From contig JAJIRX010000016.1 of the NCBI GenBank assembly GCA_023853785.1, positions 62,001 through 126,000 on the forward strand: a stretch of 64,000 bases of DNA, read 5' to 3'. Of the stretch, positions 34,251 to 46,982 are shown one piece after another. The position numbers and the translations under genes were made by a program. Below the pieces are notes generated by a model that ran no database searches, was not told the DNA's origin, and worked only from the letters and a program-made list of their open reading frames with translations. The stretch is from Psilocybe azurescens (lineage: Eukaryota; Basidiomycota; Agaricomycetes; Agaricales; Agrocybaceae). Every line of letters begins with the position of its first letter. Position 1 is the first letter of the stretch.

Positions 34251-34257
34251 GGAATCG

Positions 34258-35262
34258 ATGGGTGATTTAGAACCAGAAGGTGGCGGGGTTGGTGTGGATG
34301 AAGACGAACCGTGTGGCCGCGTGGAGGTCTCTGTGGTGGGGTGGAAGAGTAGCTTGTTATTGGAGCAAGGGAAGGGGGAGGAGGAGGAGAGAGCGAGTCT
34401 GGGTTTAATGCGGAGGGAAATGTTGTATGTTTCCTCTCCTCTCTTCCTCTTTCTTTCTTTTACTCCTTTTGTCTTTGCTGATATTTTATTTTAATTTTAA
34501 TTTTTGGTTCATCCAGCTATTCACGCTCCCCTTGATCTTAGCCTGTGCGTCTACGCTGTCGGAAGGCAGGATAATGATCAAGCTCGAGCAGATGGGCACG
34601 CCGGACGCGCAGAACTTGATGGAGTTCGAGGCCGTCGTTGGTTTCTGCACTGCTAGTTTGTTGTATTTTCTATTTTTTTAAAAAAAAAGTATTCAGTCGG
34701 GTTAAACGTTACTTTTACACTACATTACAGACCAAAGACGTGGATATGATCCGATTGAACCGTGGCCCTGCAGGCGCTGGCAGAGCTGCAGCACACCACC
34801 AGCAGTATGATGATGGCGGCGAGTTGTTATCTGATACAGACAACGATAAACGATAGCGACGAGAGTCATATCGAGGAGAATTCCGACGAGGAGTTCGTGG
34901 ATGCGTCGGATGCGAGTCCAGGGACGAAGCCGTTGTTAAATCTGTATACCCTGCCTTCTGAAAATTCTTCTGCTCAAGGCCGAGACGTTGCGCCTGCTGT
35001 CAGCCAAAAACAAAGGACAAGGACCGAGACCACCGTTTAATCTCCCGGAGCTGAACATCCTCGCTGGTTTGTCTCCGACGCTTATTCCCGGCGCAAGTTT
35101 ACTTACAGTTGCATCTGGCTTTCCTCGTCCTTTGAAGATACATCCAGAGCCTCGGTAGAGTTCGTGCAGCATTTGTCTGTGTTAGCTCCTATGTCCGTAT
35201 CGAGGAGCAGTCTCAACCCGAAGAAGCTTGTGCGGAGGTTTTCTGGGTTAGGAGGAGGGAAA
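34258..35262. other. Region of broken frames, possibly remains of one gene
   Basis: Plus-strand pieces at 34500-34680 (with EGRIMIKLEQMGTPDAQNL) and 34762-35040 (acidic EENSDEEFVDASDA) could be exons of one decayed gene separated by an intron-like T-rich stretch with A-runs at 34680. No family identified. It directly abuts the left edge of duplication copy 2. Confidence 0.25.
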
Positions 35263-36011
35263 GCGCCATCCAGACTGACAGGCAGGACATCGACGAAATA
35301 CCGACGTAGAAAAGATTTTCTCTCGTCCAGATTCTGTAGTTCCTACGTAGTTCACATAGCTTCAGATTTGAGATATGAACCTTATAATGAAGGGTGAAAG
35401 GGTGAGGTAAAATTGCACAGGTGCAGTTAATAACACTGGGTAGCAAGATGCGATAAATGAATCAGATGATGATATCGCGTGGATGTGGTGCGACGAACAA
35501 TGATAAAAGAACAGCGGGTTGAAATTCCATAACAGCGCTCATCGAGATTCATTATGTCTTCAGCTGTGCATCGTCCTGATCGAATCCTTGATTTCATGGC
35601 ATGAAATAAGAGGACAGACGGTGGCGTTTGTGAGACAGCTGCGCTATCAGGCCGTCGTAGGTCTTGCGTAGGTCGACTGGTATTCGGAAACTATAGGTCT
35701 TCAGATATGACCAGGTGGCTTGATCGGACTGTACATTATAATTCGGTCCTAAGAAGTATAGAGAGTAATAGACGGTAATGTGATCTGGGAGGAATGTCCT
35801 TTTATTGATGGCAGCCGCCAGCGTGGAATGCGGATGAACTCAAAATTGAAACCCAATTTAGCTGTTTAGGGCAGGCCAACATGATATGCGATCAATTGTC
35901 ATTGATTTTAGTTTCTTCGCTTCCGCCTCGTCTTACATGAGCTTTTCGGCTTGTATTTGCATCCATCCATACTTTCACCACTGAACCCCATAACACAACA
36001 CACACCGCTCC

Positions 36012-37619
36012 ATGCCCTCACTGGCGCCCTTCGCTCAGCAGCAGCAGCAGCCCTGTCGACCGCAATCCACCTCTATGCCCTCGAACACCATCTTCCTGGC
36101 GCTCTACTGCTACCCTTTAAACAACACCTGGACGCCGAAGCATATCGCCTTCACGAGCCTGCACACAAAGCTCGGAAGTCAGACTAGCTCAAATACTGCG
36201 ACAGGAAGAGGAATGGATTTTCTGATAGTAAAGTGTTGAGTCAGCAGCATGCGGCGGTGTGGGAGGAGGGTGGAAATGTGCGTTTGCATTCAGTTTGCGA
36301 TTTTTGTGTTGGGGTGAGAGACTTGAGTAGGGTGCTGATGGTGTTTTTGGCGGATGTAGATATATATCAAGCACGTCAAAAGCTCTGACGGGAAGTTCAT
36401 CAATGGCGAGCGGCTGAGCAGCAAGGAATACAAATCGTACCCTTTCTATGTCAAGAACGATGATACCGTCGTTCTTCCTTCCCCCCACTCCCTCCCCCGT
36501 TCCAGCATGATGGGTCTGATGAGCACAATGGGCGAGGCGGGGATGTTCTCGTGGGAGGGGTGAGTTTTTTCCTCTTTTTTGTCGATTTTTGTGGTTGGAT
36601 TTGGATTTGTGCGAAATGCGCTTCATTTCTCTTTCTCTTTTCTTGTTATCTTATCTCTGTTTCCGTGAGCATATGCTGACGATATTCTTTTGTTTTACTT
36701 TTAGGTTGTGAATCTTCCGTCGTCGCCGACGTATCTCCCACCTGTACGCGCTCCGCCGCCGGATGTTGTTCAACTACCGCCGGTGCCCTCTCCCAATAAC
36801 CAGCCTGCTGCTGCTGCATCCGCCGCTGCCGGAGGTTTGGAAGCGGGATCGCCTACTGTGCCTGTTGTTGTTCCGACCTCGATTTCAACAGACGCGGGGG
36901 GAGAGGAGCAGGACGGGGCAACAGAAGAGGCAGGGACGTTCATGTTCACGTCCACGCCGTCATTCTCGCCACAGTCTGCAGCAACGATTTGGTCTGGGGA
37001 GGGGCGAGAACAAATGTCATCCGTTGGCAACACATCATCCGCTTCCCCACCTCCACCTCCCCTTCCCCCCATCCCACCCAATCCACCACCACCACTGCAA
37101 GCGCATGTGACAATAACAACACTAACAACGCCCCTGCGCTCCCAGTGGCCATCATCCAAGAACTGCAATCGCAGCTGTACGACACGCCGGCACGGCTTGT
37201 GGGCCATTTGGAGCAAGTGCTCCCGCTGGAGCGGGTGATGCTCGAGCAGGAGGCGATAAGGCGGGATATGAGGATGTTGCGGGAGATGATTACGCATCTC
37301 AACGATCATGCCGCATGAGCTGGAGAGCGTGGAGGAAGAGGAAGAGGAAGAGGCGCTTGCACGTGCTCAGTGCGGGGAGGATGGGCATGGACGTCTTGTG
37401 GAGGGTGTGCAAGTCGAGCATGGAGCACCTGCGGAAGAGCCGTGTGGTGCTGGTGAAGCGGAGGGTGGGGCGCAGCACGAGGGAGAGGAAGAGGAAGAGG
37501 TTGGTTGTGAGAAAACGGGAGCAGAGTCGAAGACGGAGGAGGACGCGAAGGAGGAGGCGGAGGAGAGGACCTGGGTGTCGGGCGGCAGGATGAGGGCGGG
37601 GATGGGATGGAGAGTCTGA
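36012..37619 (+). pseudogene. FHA-domain protein (SLMAP/Far10-like), copy 2, less degraded
   Basis: ATG at 36012 (MPSLAPFAQQQQQP). LYCYPLNNTWTPKHIAFTSL follows; one A too few at 36212-36213 shifts the frame before the SDSKVLSQQHAAVWEEGG segment. The donor after EEGG, AAG-GTGTG in copy 1, reads AAATGTGCG here, so splicing may be impaired. After the intron: IYIK, then KSSDGKFINGERLSS and YPFYVKNDD (about 36359-36455). Then a shorter helical segment, a Pro-rich linker (36710-37130), a coiled-coil stretch from about 37148 to the stop at 37316-37318, and an overlapping Glu-rich frame to 37619. Lacks the extra 150 bp found in copy 1. Domain assignment as in copy 1, tentative. Confidence 0.6.
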
Positions 37620-37870
37620 ATCGGATATCGAGGCTGACGCTGAGCATCACATGCAGCGCCACGCAGATCCAAACCGAAAGTGCCAGGGCGTATGACGCGA
37701 AGAAGGAGCATACGAAAGCGGCGACGATATTTCGCTATTATTGTACAGAGGTCCGTCCCCCTCAACGGCCCTACACACAAATACAGACAGATGTTTACTC
37801 TCACGATTGGATACTAAAGCATGAACGTCTTCCTGATCCTCTGGCCTTTATCCGCCTTGGACATACCTGA

Positions 37871-38841
37871 ACAAAGCTGTAGGAGATGGTTCATATTCGA
37901 GCTGATAGCTGTTTCCGTGTTGATGGCCGCGCTGGACAGTATTCTTATGCTGAGAGGTATGTACTAAGCCTAACTACACACGCATGATTAAAGAATTGAC
38001 CCATTCTTACGCGCATGTAGTGTATGCACTACACCGCAAAGACAGGCGGGTTGGAGTGCTATTGGCGGTTTTGTTCCTTGTGCAGATTGTTGTGGAGGTG
38101 ATATGCGGGCAGAGGGCAGTGAACGTGTCGTTTAACAGGATCTGCGACGCTAGTCGAACCCATGGCTACGTTGCCTACTATTGGTGCGTCTGCCGCCACT
38201 CTTCATGTATTTATTTGAATCAATGTCTCTTTTTGCAGTATTTCCGTGTGGGTTACTCATATATCCCTGGTTGTGCTAACTGCGTGCAAGTATGACCTGA
38301 TGAAAATGAAGATCCCAATCGTACGTGTCGTCGCTCGCGATGGAGCATGGATCACGGGTATAGTCTGCTGTAAATCGCACATCGAACTATAATTCCCTCA
38401 GGGCGCCACCGATACACTATTTAACATTGATAAATTGACAATTCTCGCTGCAGCATTATTCGCGACGATCGCACCATGGGCGCTCATAAAGCAGGTCCAA
38501 AAAGCTCATATTGTTTTTGGGTGCGTACTAGTTACTGCAGCCGATGTAGACCAGCTCGCTCGCTCGCGCTCACGTCTCTCTGCGCTGTATGCACGTAGGT
38601 GGCCGATATCTATAATATCCGTCAGCGTACGTTGTTATTTAAAATCGCTCAACCTTGCTGCGCGCATTATTACTATTCTTTTTGACTTGTCGGATACTTT
38701 AAACTGATACAGTGCTGTCGCATGATCATGAACATGCAGAGGCTTGATATCACGGAGACCAGTGTCGATCCCGAGAACCTCACCGAGCTCACATCATTTA
38801 CAGAGCTTCAAACCCTGCAACTCGAGTTAAAGGGACAGTGA
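37871..38841 (+). CDS. Multi-pass membrane protein of the DUF6533-associated type, copy 2, full reading frame
   Basis: Collinear with 20271-21228 and nearly identical, but with Trp (TGG, 38348-38350) where copy 1 has a stop. Exons follow the same pattern: CRRWFIFELIAVSVLMAAL, LHRKDRRVGVLLAVLFLVQ, ICDASRTHGYVAYY, SVWV(T)HISLVVLTACKYDLM, RDGAWITGIVC, LFATIAPWALIKQVQKAHIV, WPISIISVS, then the last exon to TGA at 38839-38841. Four or more membrane segments. No N-terminal DUF6533 exon is recognisable, so the start codon is undecided. If only one copy works, it is this one. Confidence 0.65.
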
Positions 38842-39455
38842 CTGTTTGGACATCCTGAGACTCGAGTCTATGGATGGGCGGAACGGATCGACCTTTTTAA
38901 TAGCGATGCATTGTAGAGAGGATGGCACCAGAAATTGAACCCTGCCTAGTGGTTATGCTTACATACCACCATCACGATATGAAATGCTGATCTGCGGGCG
39001 CATACAGTGTCGGAAAGGCGATCGCGGGAACTCTCCAACGACACAGGCTGTATCGTTCTCTGAGTGTATGTATGTAAATGTATGGGCCGCGGGGAATCGA
39101 CGACATGGTCATCAAATATATTACATATTCTCTGACTACCCTACTTTATCTTGTGCAGGGGAGCAAACCCAGTCATGTTTGTCCTCTGCCCTGCTGGCGT
39201 TTGATTTTTCTTACCAGGCGGTTAGTGCATAATTAACATAGTCAGTCAATCAGAGTACGTTCTGTTATTGTACGAGAAACTTATTATAACCAATGCGCAG
39301 CCTCAAAGTTGGTAATCGAACTGCCGCAGCTTGATTTTGTACGGCGTATCTCATAGATTACGGAAGACCAAACGAAGACAAAGTTTTCAACACATTTTAC
39401 ATGCTACATACATGTAGAGACGAAACTTTGGAGCACGAAACAATAAGCAAAATGC

Positions 39456-40905
39456 TCAATCTTTCCACGTCACGCAAACATCCAGCCCTGGGTTCTTCTC
39501 TAGAGATAATGGGAGTTGACTCTTTATATAACTACACCATTGTGCCAAATGGCTCGGAGTTCTGTATTCACTGTAGTATTCCTCTGATAAGTCGACCACT
39601 AAGACGATGTCGATGTGCCTGACGGAATAAAAAGAAGGGTGGGCGAGATGGTTGTCCAGGGCATTTATATCGATTGACTCCAGTTGCTCCATGACTGATT
39701 TCGCTATAGGGTTGTACGCCGAATGAGAAATTGTTATTGAGAGTTTATTGAGACTTGGCGGGGCGTCATATTTGAGAAGAAGGTTTATGACAGAGATAGG
39801 TGTTCTGCTATGGATCTTGAATGAAATGGAGTTGAGCTGTGTAAGATGTTTGTAGTTGATGGCGAAGCTGTCTTGCTTTGATGTGTAGACTTCTCCTGAA
39901 AAAGGTATGTGTCACTTAGTTACAACATGAGGTGGTGATGTATGACCGACTCACTCCGATCCATCCAGATGTCCAAAACTAGCAATTGCAGAACTGGAGC
40001 ACGATCGAGCACTTGGTTTATTACCGCTAAAATATCTGGGTATGGGATGTCCATCGAAAGATTGACGAGATGAGGAAGAATGTTGCGAGGAGATTCTGGT
40101 ATATCGGATCCGGATACGTTATCAGTCCAATATCCTTATGTGACACGAAGCAGTCGATATCTAAAGACTCGAGCAGCATAGGTCCTCCGCCTGCGGTGTT
40201 GTCAAAGTTGTAGTACGAACCAAACTCACTTACAGTGGACCGATAAAGATGGAGGTGTTTAATATTTGATCCCTGAAGAAAATTTCGCGGTATGTTTCGC
40301 ATCTCTGCGAGATCGAGTTGTGTTAGTTCGGAGAGCCGGAGGAGATCTTCAAGTGCTATTAACAGCTTTGGATGTATGGACTTCCAGCTTAATCCATTGT
40401 AGCGGGGATTATCCTCATCATCATCATAGTAATCGTCATTGTCTCGGCTCCAACGATATATATATAGGGAGAGATAACGAGCAGCTGATGAGGGGGGAAA
40501 ACGGGAAGGCCGAAACAAGTTATTGAAGATATATGCGAGACACCCGTCTTCAAGAGCTGGCATAACCTCGTCGTAGTAGCCTATCATCTGCAGGGAAAAC
40601 GATGTGACGAATTCGCAAACGCCCGGCATTGATGGTTTGACTGAATGTCCGCATTCAATGATATCCGCGAGCGTCCTGATACCCCTGGATGTATGCTCTA
40701 TATTGTGCCCGTCGTTACGATATGGGGCGAGCGAAGAGAATCGCGCCTTATTTGCGTGAATACGAAAGGTGTGCGACGCGAGTGCGATGGCTGAGACGCT
40801 GGATACGTCCAGCGTTCTATATGCTTCATCAATGATATCATCGATGACTTCAACGGGTAACACCGGGAGCGCCTGAGTCAATTGATTCTCTGGAGAGAGA
40901 AACAT
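39456..40905 (-). pseudogene. F-box-like protein, copy 2, frameshifted in the first exon
   Basis: Exon 1 40905 to 39955, intron, exon 2 down to the stop at 39456. Same F-box-like N-terminus with a few replacements (VEVIDDIIDEAY). At about 40108-40112 the sequence CGGATCCGG replaces CGGAGTCCGG of copy 1: one base is missing, shifting about 50 residues before the intron. The second exon is open (HPSFYSVRHIDIV), unlike copy 1. So each copy is broken where the other is whole. Confidence 0.65.
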
Positions 40906-41631
40906 GAACTATTGTGGTGGCAAAGGAATGAAAGAATTCAAGAGTTGCCGATCTAACTCTTTATATAACAATCCGACACAGCTTTCTAACGTGTCAGTGT
41001 ATACTGGCTATGCATGCCAATCACGACAGTTCGACCGCAACAGTTCGATCTATCAACACAAGGGGCGATGGCCAACCAATCTCGCCTAAACGTTTGTCCG
41101 ATGAGTACGACAGGTCGCTAAGTCGCTGGGCACTTTGCCGTTCCGCGCTGTTGACATTGCTAATTTGGCGGCAGCAGAATGAGGGACACGTGAGGACATG
41201 ATACGCGGTGACGAGAGCACAGAGGACGTGGGAATTGCTTGAACTGGTCTGCTCCCCTCTTTGTCAATACCAACGAGCGTACGAGCATCGAGCTCGATTC
41301 GTGCGTCCAGGAAAATGTCCGTGCCATGTCCGTGCCGTCACGTCCGCGCATGTCAGTGCATGTCCGTGCAAAGTCAGTGCAAAGTCGGTGCTTACCAGAC
41401 TCATTTCAGTGCAATCCTTCTTATGTATAATACATGTCAGTTCAATGTCTCACACCACCGTATAAAAATATTGTCTAGGCTGATCGTGGGATACGCAAGC
41501 TTATCAATGTCCAATCTGACAGTCCAACTCCGTTGGACACCGTTTATAGGCGACTCATGACTCTTGGTGTCCCTCGCTTCTTGTCCCTTCCTTGCCCTCA
41601 GCGTTGTCGGTAAAAGCTATCGGCAAGTGCG

Positions 41632-43712
41632 ATGGATATTCAGGTCAGATCCATGAATGAAACTCTGTTTGATGTTGCTTGCTCATAGATGTTACTTAGA
41701 CCAACAAGATCGCACCTTTATGCGATGTCTGTCAAACACTTAACCTATCGAATACTAACAACCGTGAACCCGCTACATATGCGCTCGGCACTTGGCAAGA
41801 TGTATACCGAAAGGCGAAGCAGCACCCTCGCTGCCCATCATGTGTCTTAATTCGGTCATTCCTCGACAGTTCTGGACTGGGCTCGGGCAAGGTGTCCATG
41901 CAATGGATGGAAAAGGGAGGTTTCTTTTTCCAGACCGAGGGCGATAATTTGGCGTTCCTGAATGAGGATACTGCAACGTCGCCGTATGGGTCCGCACGCG
42001 TCGTGGATGAGACCATCGATCCGGAGCTCATGAAAAAATGGATAAAGCTTTGCGAGGTTCACCACGGGGAAAGTGCACGCCGAAGCAGGGCGTCGTCAAA
42101 ACAGCAGGTAACAGCGTTGGAGTGAAAGTCCTACGGCTCATCGACACACAGGACCAGTGCATTGTTGAAGCCGCACCTGGGGATCGATACCTTGCATTGA
42201 GTTACGTTTGGGGGCCAGTAATACCTTTAATTCGGCTGCTGAAAGACACGATGGGCGAGCTGATGCAGAAGGGTGCATTTGAGAGGCTTTGGGAGAAGCT
42301 TCCGATAACCATCCAGGATGCCATGGACATGGTGCAGATGATTGGCGAGCGCTACCTGTGGGTCGACAGTCTCTGTCTCATTCAAGATAATAACGACGAC
42401 ATGTTGGATGGAATTACGCAGATGGATCTGGTCTATCAGTGTGCGGTGTGCACTATTATCGCTGCTCATGGATCGGATGCCAATGCGGGTCTGCCTGGCT
42501 TAAATGAGGGATCTCGCTCTGCAGATCAAGATATAGTGGAGGTTCTACCAGGAGTAAGAATGACGAAGACGAGGGGGGTCTACAACGCCATGAGCGGTGC
42601 GCATACAGGCCGTGCATGGACGTGAGTCGCGTTCTCTTTTCCATGCATACAGGATTCTGAGAATTATGTAGGTTGCAGGAGCTCGTCCTCTCATATCGAA
42701 CCATTGTTTTTACCGAAGACCGCGTGTATTTCCGCTGTCGCACAAATTGCTGGGCTGAGGACACCATATACGACAACTTTCCCACCGCCATCAACAATGT
42801 CCTCTCATCCGGCGGCGAGATTGGCTTCTTGACAGATAATGATCCATCACCACTGGCGTCATGCATTTTCCACCTCTTCCGCTACGCGCCCCGGAAGCTA
42901 ACCAAAGTATCTGATACCATCCACGGCTTCACCGGGATCCTCCAATTTATAGCGCATCAAACCCGGTCTGGTATTCTCGAGGGCTTGTTTACGTCTTCCT
43001 TCGACATAAGCCTTCTTTCCTGGGACAATTATCCACGAGCCACGAATAGGCCCACTCGCCGGGCAGGATTTCCGAGCTGGTCATGGGCGGGTTGGCAGGG
43101 AATAAAGGATGGATATGGACGTTTTTGTACGGACCCGACATCAGTTAATGCCTGGATGCAGACAAAGACGTACATCGTATGGTATATGCGTAGCCCTGGA
43201 ACGGCTAAACTTGAGCTGGTCTGGGACATCAACTCGGAACTCAAATATGGAAAGCCGGAGGAGCAACATATAGCTTATCGGCCCAATTTGAACGATCCTT
43301 ACGGTCGAGAAAAGGCCGCATTTCTGGAAGGTCTCCAGACTAAGCCGAACACTGATGACATTCGTCGGGAAGAAGTTATTCGAAGCGAGTTGGACAAGCG
43401 CAAATATCACTTCTTACACTTTTTCGCGTACACCGTTCTTGTTCAAGGATTTGAGAGTCCACCCAGGGACTCCGAATGGGCAATGGTGTATGGTCTTCTA
43501 GGAGCTGGCGGCAAAAATGCGGCGGGATTAAATTCGATAATCCCAAGCTGATGAAGAAAGCCAAGGGACCGCACGAGCTAGTTCTCCTCTCGAAGATGGA
43601 TAGGTATGACAGTTTTTTAACGATTCAATCAACCACAAGAGACCCTACTATTGGGTTATGCTTATTGTGTGGGTGGGTAAAGACAAAGTTGTGGCGGAGA
43701 GACGAGGTATAG
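41632..43712 (+). CDS. HET-domain protein (heterokaryon incompatibility type)
   Basis: HET domains occur in fungal allorecognition and programmed cell-death proteins. Exon 1 41632-41643 (MDIQ), intron 41644-41699, exon 2 41700-42621, intron 42622-42671, exon 3 from 42672. An N-terminal cysteine motif (LCDVC, HPRCPSC) comes first, then the HET core: YLALSYVWGP (about 42190), LPITIQDAMDMVQ (about 42299), YLWVDSLCLIQDN (about 42352), then AGLPG and RAWTLQELVLSYR across the second intron. The C-terminal half (GFPSWSWAGWQG at about 43068) is also typical. Two apparent one-base losses, in G (42066-42069) and A (43513-43517) runs; with the second corrected the frame runs to the stop at 43710-43712, otherwise it stops at 43549-43551. 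No partner such as NACHT or ankyrin repeats is fused to it. Likely a functional host gene. Confidence 0.85.
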
Positions 43713-46700
43713 GGTTTCTATACCTGGATTCTATGGAGTATATTCTCCCTCCATGGAATGTGTGGAAAGAGATCGTTCTGGCATGAATGATATAGGTGTT
43801 TCACTGTCTTCACCACATCTCTGACAGAAATGATGCTTCGGAATGCCTATAGTGGGCTAGCGATAAGTTGTACATAGTAGTGGTCTCAATTTCAAGCTTT
43901 TTGATGGTCTGCGCGTGAGCCTGAAGTTTTCAAGCCATGTCGTCGTATATTTGAAACCTTTGACATAGACGACTTTTAGTGCCTTCTAAATTGCAATTAA
44001 ACTCTGATTCGATTTCTATCTCATAGGTCAGTCACGATTTGTTTGTCCTTTCTCATCCCATTTACGCCCGGTATTCTCAAGTCAGGTACGCTCTCTCACG
44101 CTCTTCTCGCCAGTTGGTTTCAATTTTATCGCTGATATACTACCTCTGCTCATCTAATACATCCTTATCATATGAAAATTTGCTCTGATGGCTATATCTT
44201 CTTATTCGTATGTTGCCATGACCGCTCTGACAATTGGAATCTTGCCAATCGTGCTTGTTCATCTGTGTACTTACTTAACAGAATGACAGTTTGGCTTGAC
44301 TATTACAGACAACTTAATCATGGTGGAAACCCAGGCAACTGGAGAACTGGACTTCCTTCATACAACGGTTTTTCTGTAATGCTATCGGACACATGAATGG
44401 AACATCGAGGCAAGCAGCGTGAACTCTGAACTGGATAGATCGTGGTGATTAAATCCAGGGATTCTATGTAGCGCAGCCGGCGTGTGTGTATTGTCTTTTA
44501 TCATCCTCTGCTTACTAGATCTGAATCCGGATCTCGAAATCCTGTGCGCTTAGGTATCTTGGAGTATAATCGTCATTAACTCTGTTCTTCTATCTTGTCT
44601 CTTTAGGTGACAAGAAAGCTGGTTATCCATCTAATACTGCGGCTGATATCTAGGCCTGAATACATATTGCACGCCATAATTATGTAGCTGTGAACTTCGA
44701 GAGCGCCGGTGTGGTCAATTCGCTAGCTCATACGTGATAAAACTTTGGAAAGTCTCAATAAATGAGTTCTGTAGGAAATTCTGAGTCCTCCCTGCGGCTG
44801 GGCAGCTAACCTAATGGAAATCTGATGCGATATCCGCACGATGGCAATGCCGAGGGTCGATGATAATTTTGGGACTTCCTATGTCACTGTCGACAGAGCT
44901 ATATTTCAAGGTGTGCTAGACATTTGGAGCTAAGAGTGGATATTAACACGGAGCAGGGGGGCTTTGAAAACTGCTGATGTTGGGAGAGCTTGATCACATA
45001 CTTTACTTGCGCTAATATATCATTGACAACGAATTGAATAACTTTTCGAATTTGTGAGTACGTCGTATGCCAGGATAATAGAAAATGATCAGCCATCAGC
45101 CATTGGCATCTCCATTTCAATAACTGTTGAGTGCTACTCAAGCATGGCAGAAGGGCGGTTACTGGCCAGCTGGGTATTTCTTGATCTTGATGTCGTGATA
45201 AATTGGACGAGATACAAGGGTACTACCAAACGAGTATTTTGTCACTCACCTTGCCCGTACATAGGCTGGAACAAATCAAAAAGACGGTAAGATTAGAAGT
45301 TGACATCTTAGGCTGTAAACCTTACGCAGAGCTGTCCCATCAAAGTGTAAAGGAGGACTCGCCGCATATCATGGATAGATATGTTGAGAGAGACATTACG
45401 AAAAATGGAAGCGAGTCCGTATGGCTTCATGGAATAAGTAAGGAGGAGACAGCAGAGAAATGCAGCGTTTGAAGTCAGTGCAATGTCCAAGAATTTCAGT
45501 TTATTGAGAAACATCTACATAATTTGAATTGTGATTTCTAATGAGAAATATGGGTTTAATTGCGTTGAGGGTGAGAGTGATATGCCAACGCCGAGGCTAG
45601 TAATGTCGAGGATGCATCAATAGCACAAATAACCAAACAAATGAACCAGCAAAAGAGCTCACTACACTGCAATCAGGGTAAAAGCCAACAATACACATAC
45701 CCCTGTGCTTAATCCTGCCCTCATAGGCAGTGCTCAGCTTGGGCTATTAATTATCTCCGTATCGCTTCCTGGTCAATGATCTTCTATGTGTTGCTACTCC
45801 GAAACGAGAACACAACGAGCAGATAAGATTCCCTGAGAGTCCTGACCAGCTTGATTAGGGACTTAAGTAGACTTAAGTAGGCATTTGGCCGCGCCATCTA
45901 CAATGCGAGTGGGCTATCCTATAAAAGAGAGTTTTCATAATGTGAAGGGAAGATTGCTCAGTAAGGCATCGACGGCACAACGGTCCAAACCATTAATCAC
46001 GTGTAGACCTTCCCTAAACAATATCAAACGATGCACAAAGTTTGAACTGATGTCATTATGTACCTCTCAAATGAATCACACTATCACAATCCAATCAATG
46101 TATACAGGAACGATGTCTTCCAAAGCGCAATACACCTCCACGTACAGGACCCAGCGTCTTGTAGATCAAGATAACCCACTTATCTGAACCACGAAATGGG
46201 TAGAGAAACACTCCTCGGTGATCTTCTCCTTACTGTAATAAATGTATGTTTCCCTTGCTCTGCGGTTATCCTTGACTAGCATTTATAACACAAACATAAT
46301 TCTGAACCCTTATCACTCCTCAATTTGTACAGTAGATCCTCAAAGTTTTCCTCCTATATGTTGCAGGATACATTCTAGCGACCCATGGTAATCCGGATAA
46401 GAACACTCAAAAGGTACGCATACAGTCTCTCCGAACTATTTCTGGTTCACTCCAAGGCTTGTGCTTTATATATCACCAACATCAACATCTGTAATTATAG
46501 CAAATCAATAGACTCAACGTGTCCCTTTTCACACTCGCGCTGCTCTTTCCAAAGTCACTTGTTACTTGACGCTCGGTACTCTGGCTTTCTGTTTTTGTGT
46601 GCCATGCAGTTCGTGATGAGACATACGTTACGATAGCTTGACAGAGAAACTGAAGTAAATCTGGGTGGTTCCGATGTGGTTCATCATCGTCACCCATACT

Positions 46701-46982
46701 TCGATGGTTGTAGGCCAGGTTCGGTGGACATTCGGTATGAGGAAGTCGCAGCGGTAGGTGTTCCCTATTCTTTCTCCTTGTGTTCATCATCCTTTCCCCT
46801 ATTCATATTCCCATTCCCATTAGCCTTCCATCCTTGCATGTTCCTCTGTATCCCATCCACGAGTACCCTAAATTCTCCCACTCTATCATACCCTACCTTC
46901 GTTTCTCTCATTCCCTCGTCTCGTCGCGCTCAATCCCCAATCTCTATTCAGTCCTAACTCATACATCCGCACATGCACACAG
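43713..46982. other. 3.3-kb stretch with no supportable gene
   Basis: Many short frames on both strands, none longer than about 100 codons and none resembling a known family. GT/AG signals are present but no consistent exon chain was found. Could hold UTRs, an unrecognised short gene, or old transposon sequence. Confidence 0.4.

Larger units (their letters stand above)
35263..41449. repeat. Segmental duplication, copy 2 (partner 17535-23837, direct)
   Basis: See copy 1. Starts at CCATCCAGACTGACAGGCAGG (about 35267) and ends at GTCAGTTCAATGTC (about 41436-41449). The HET gene begins 183 bp past the right edge. Offset to copy 1 is about 17.6 kb. Confidence 0.9.
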
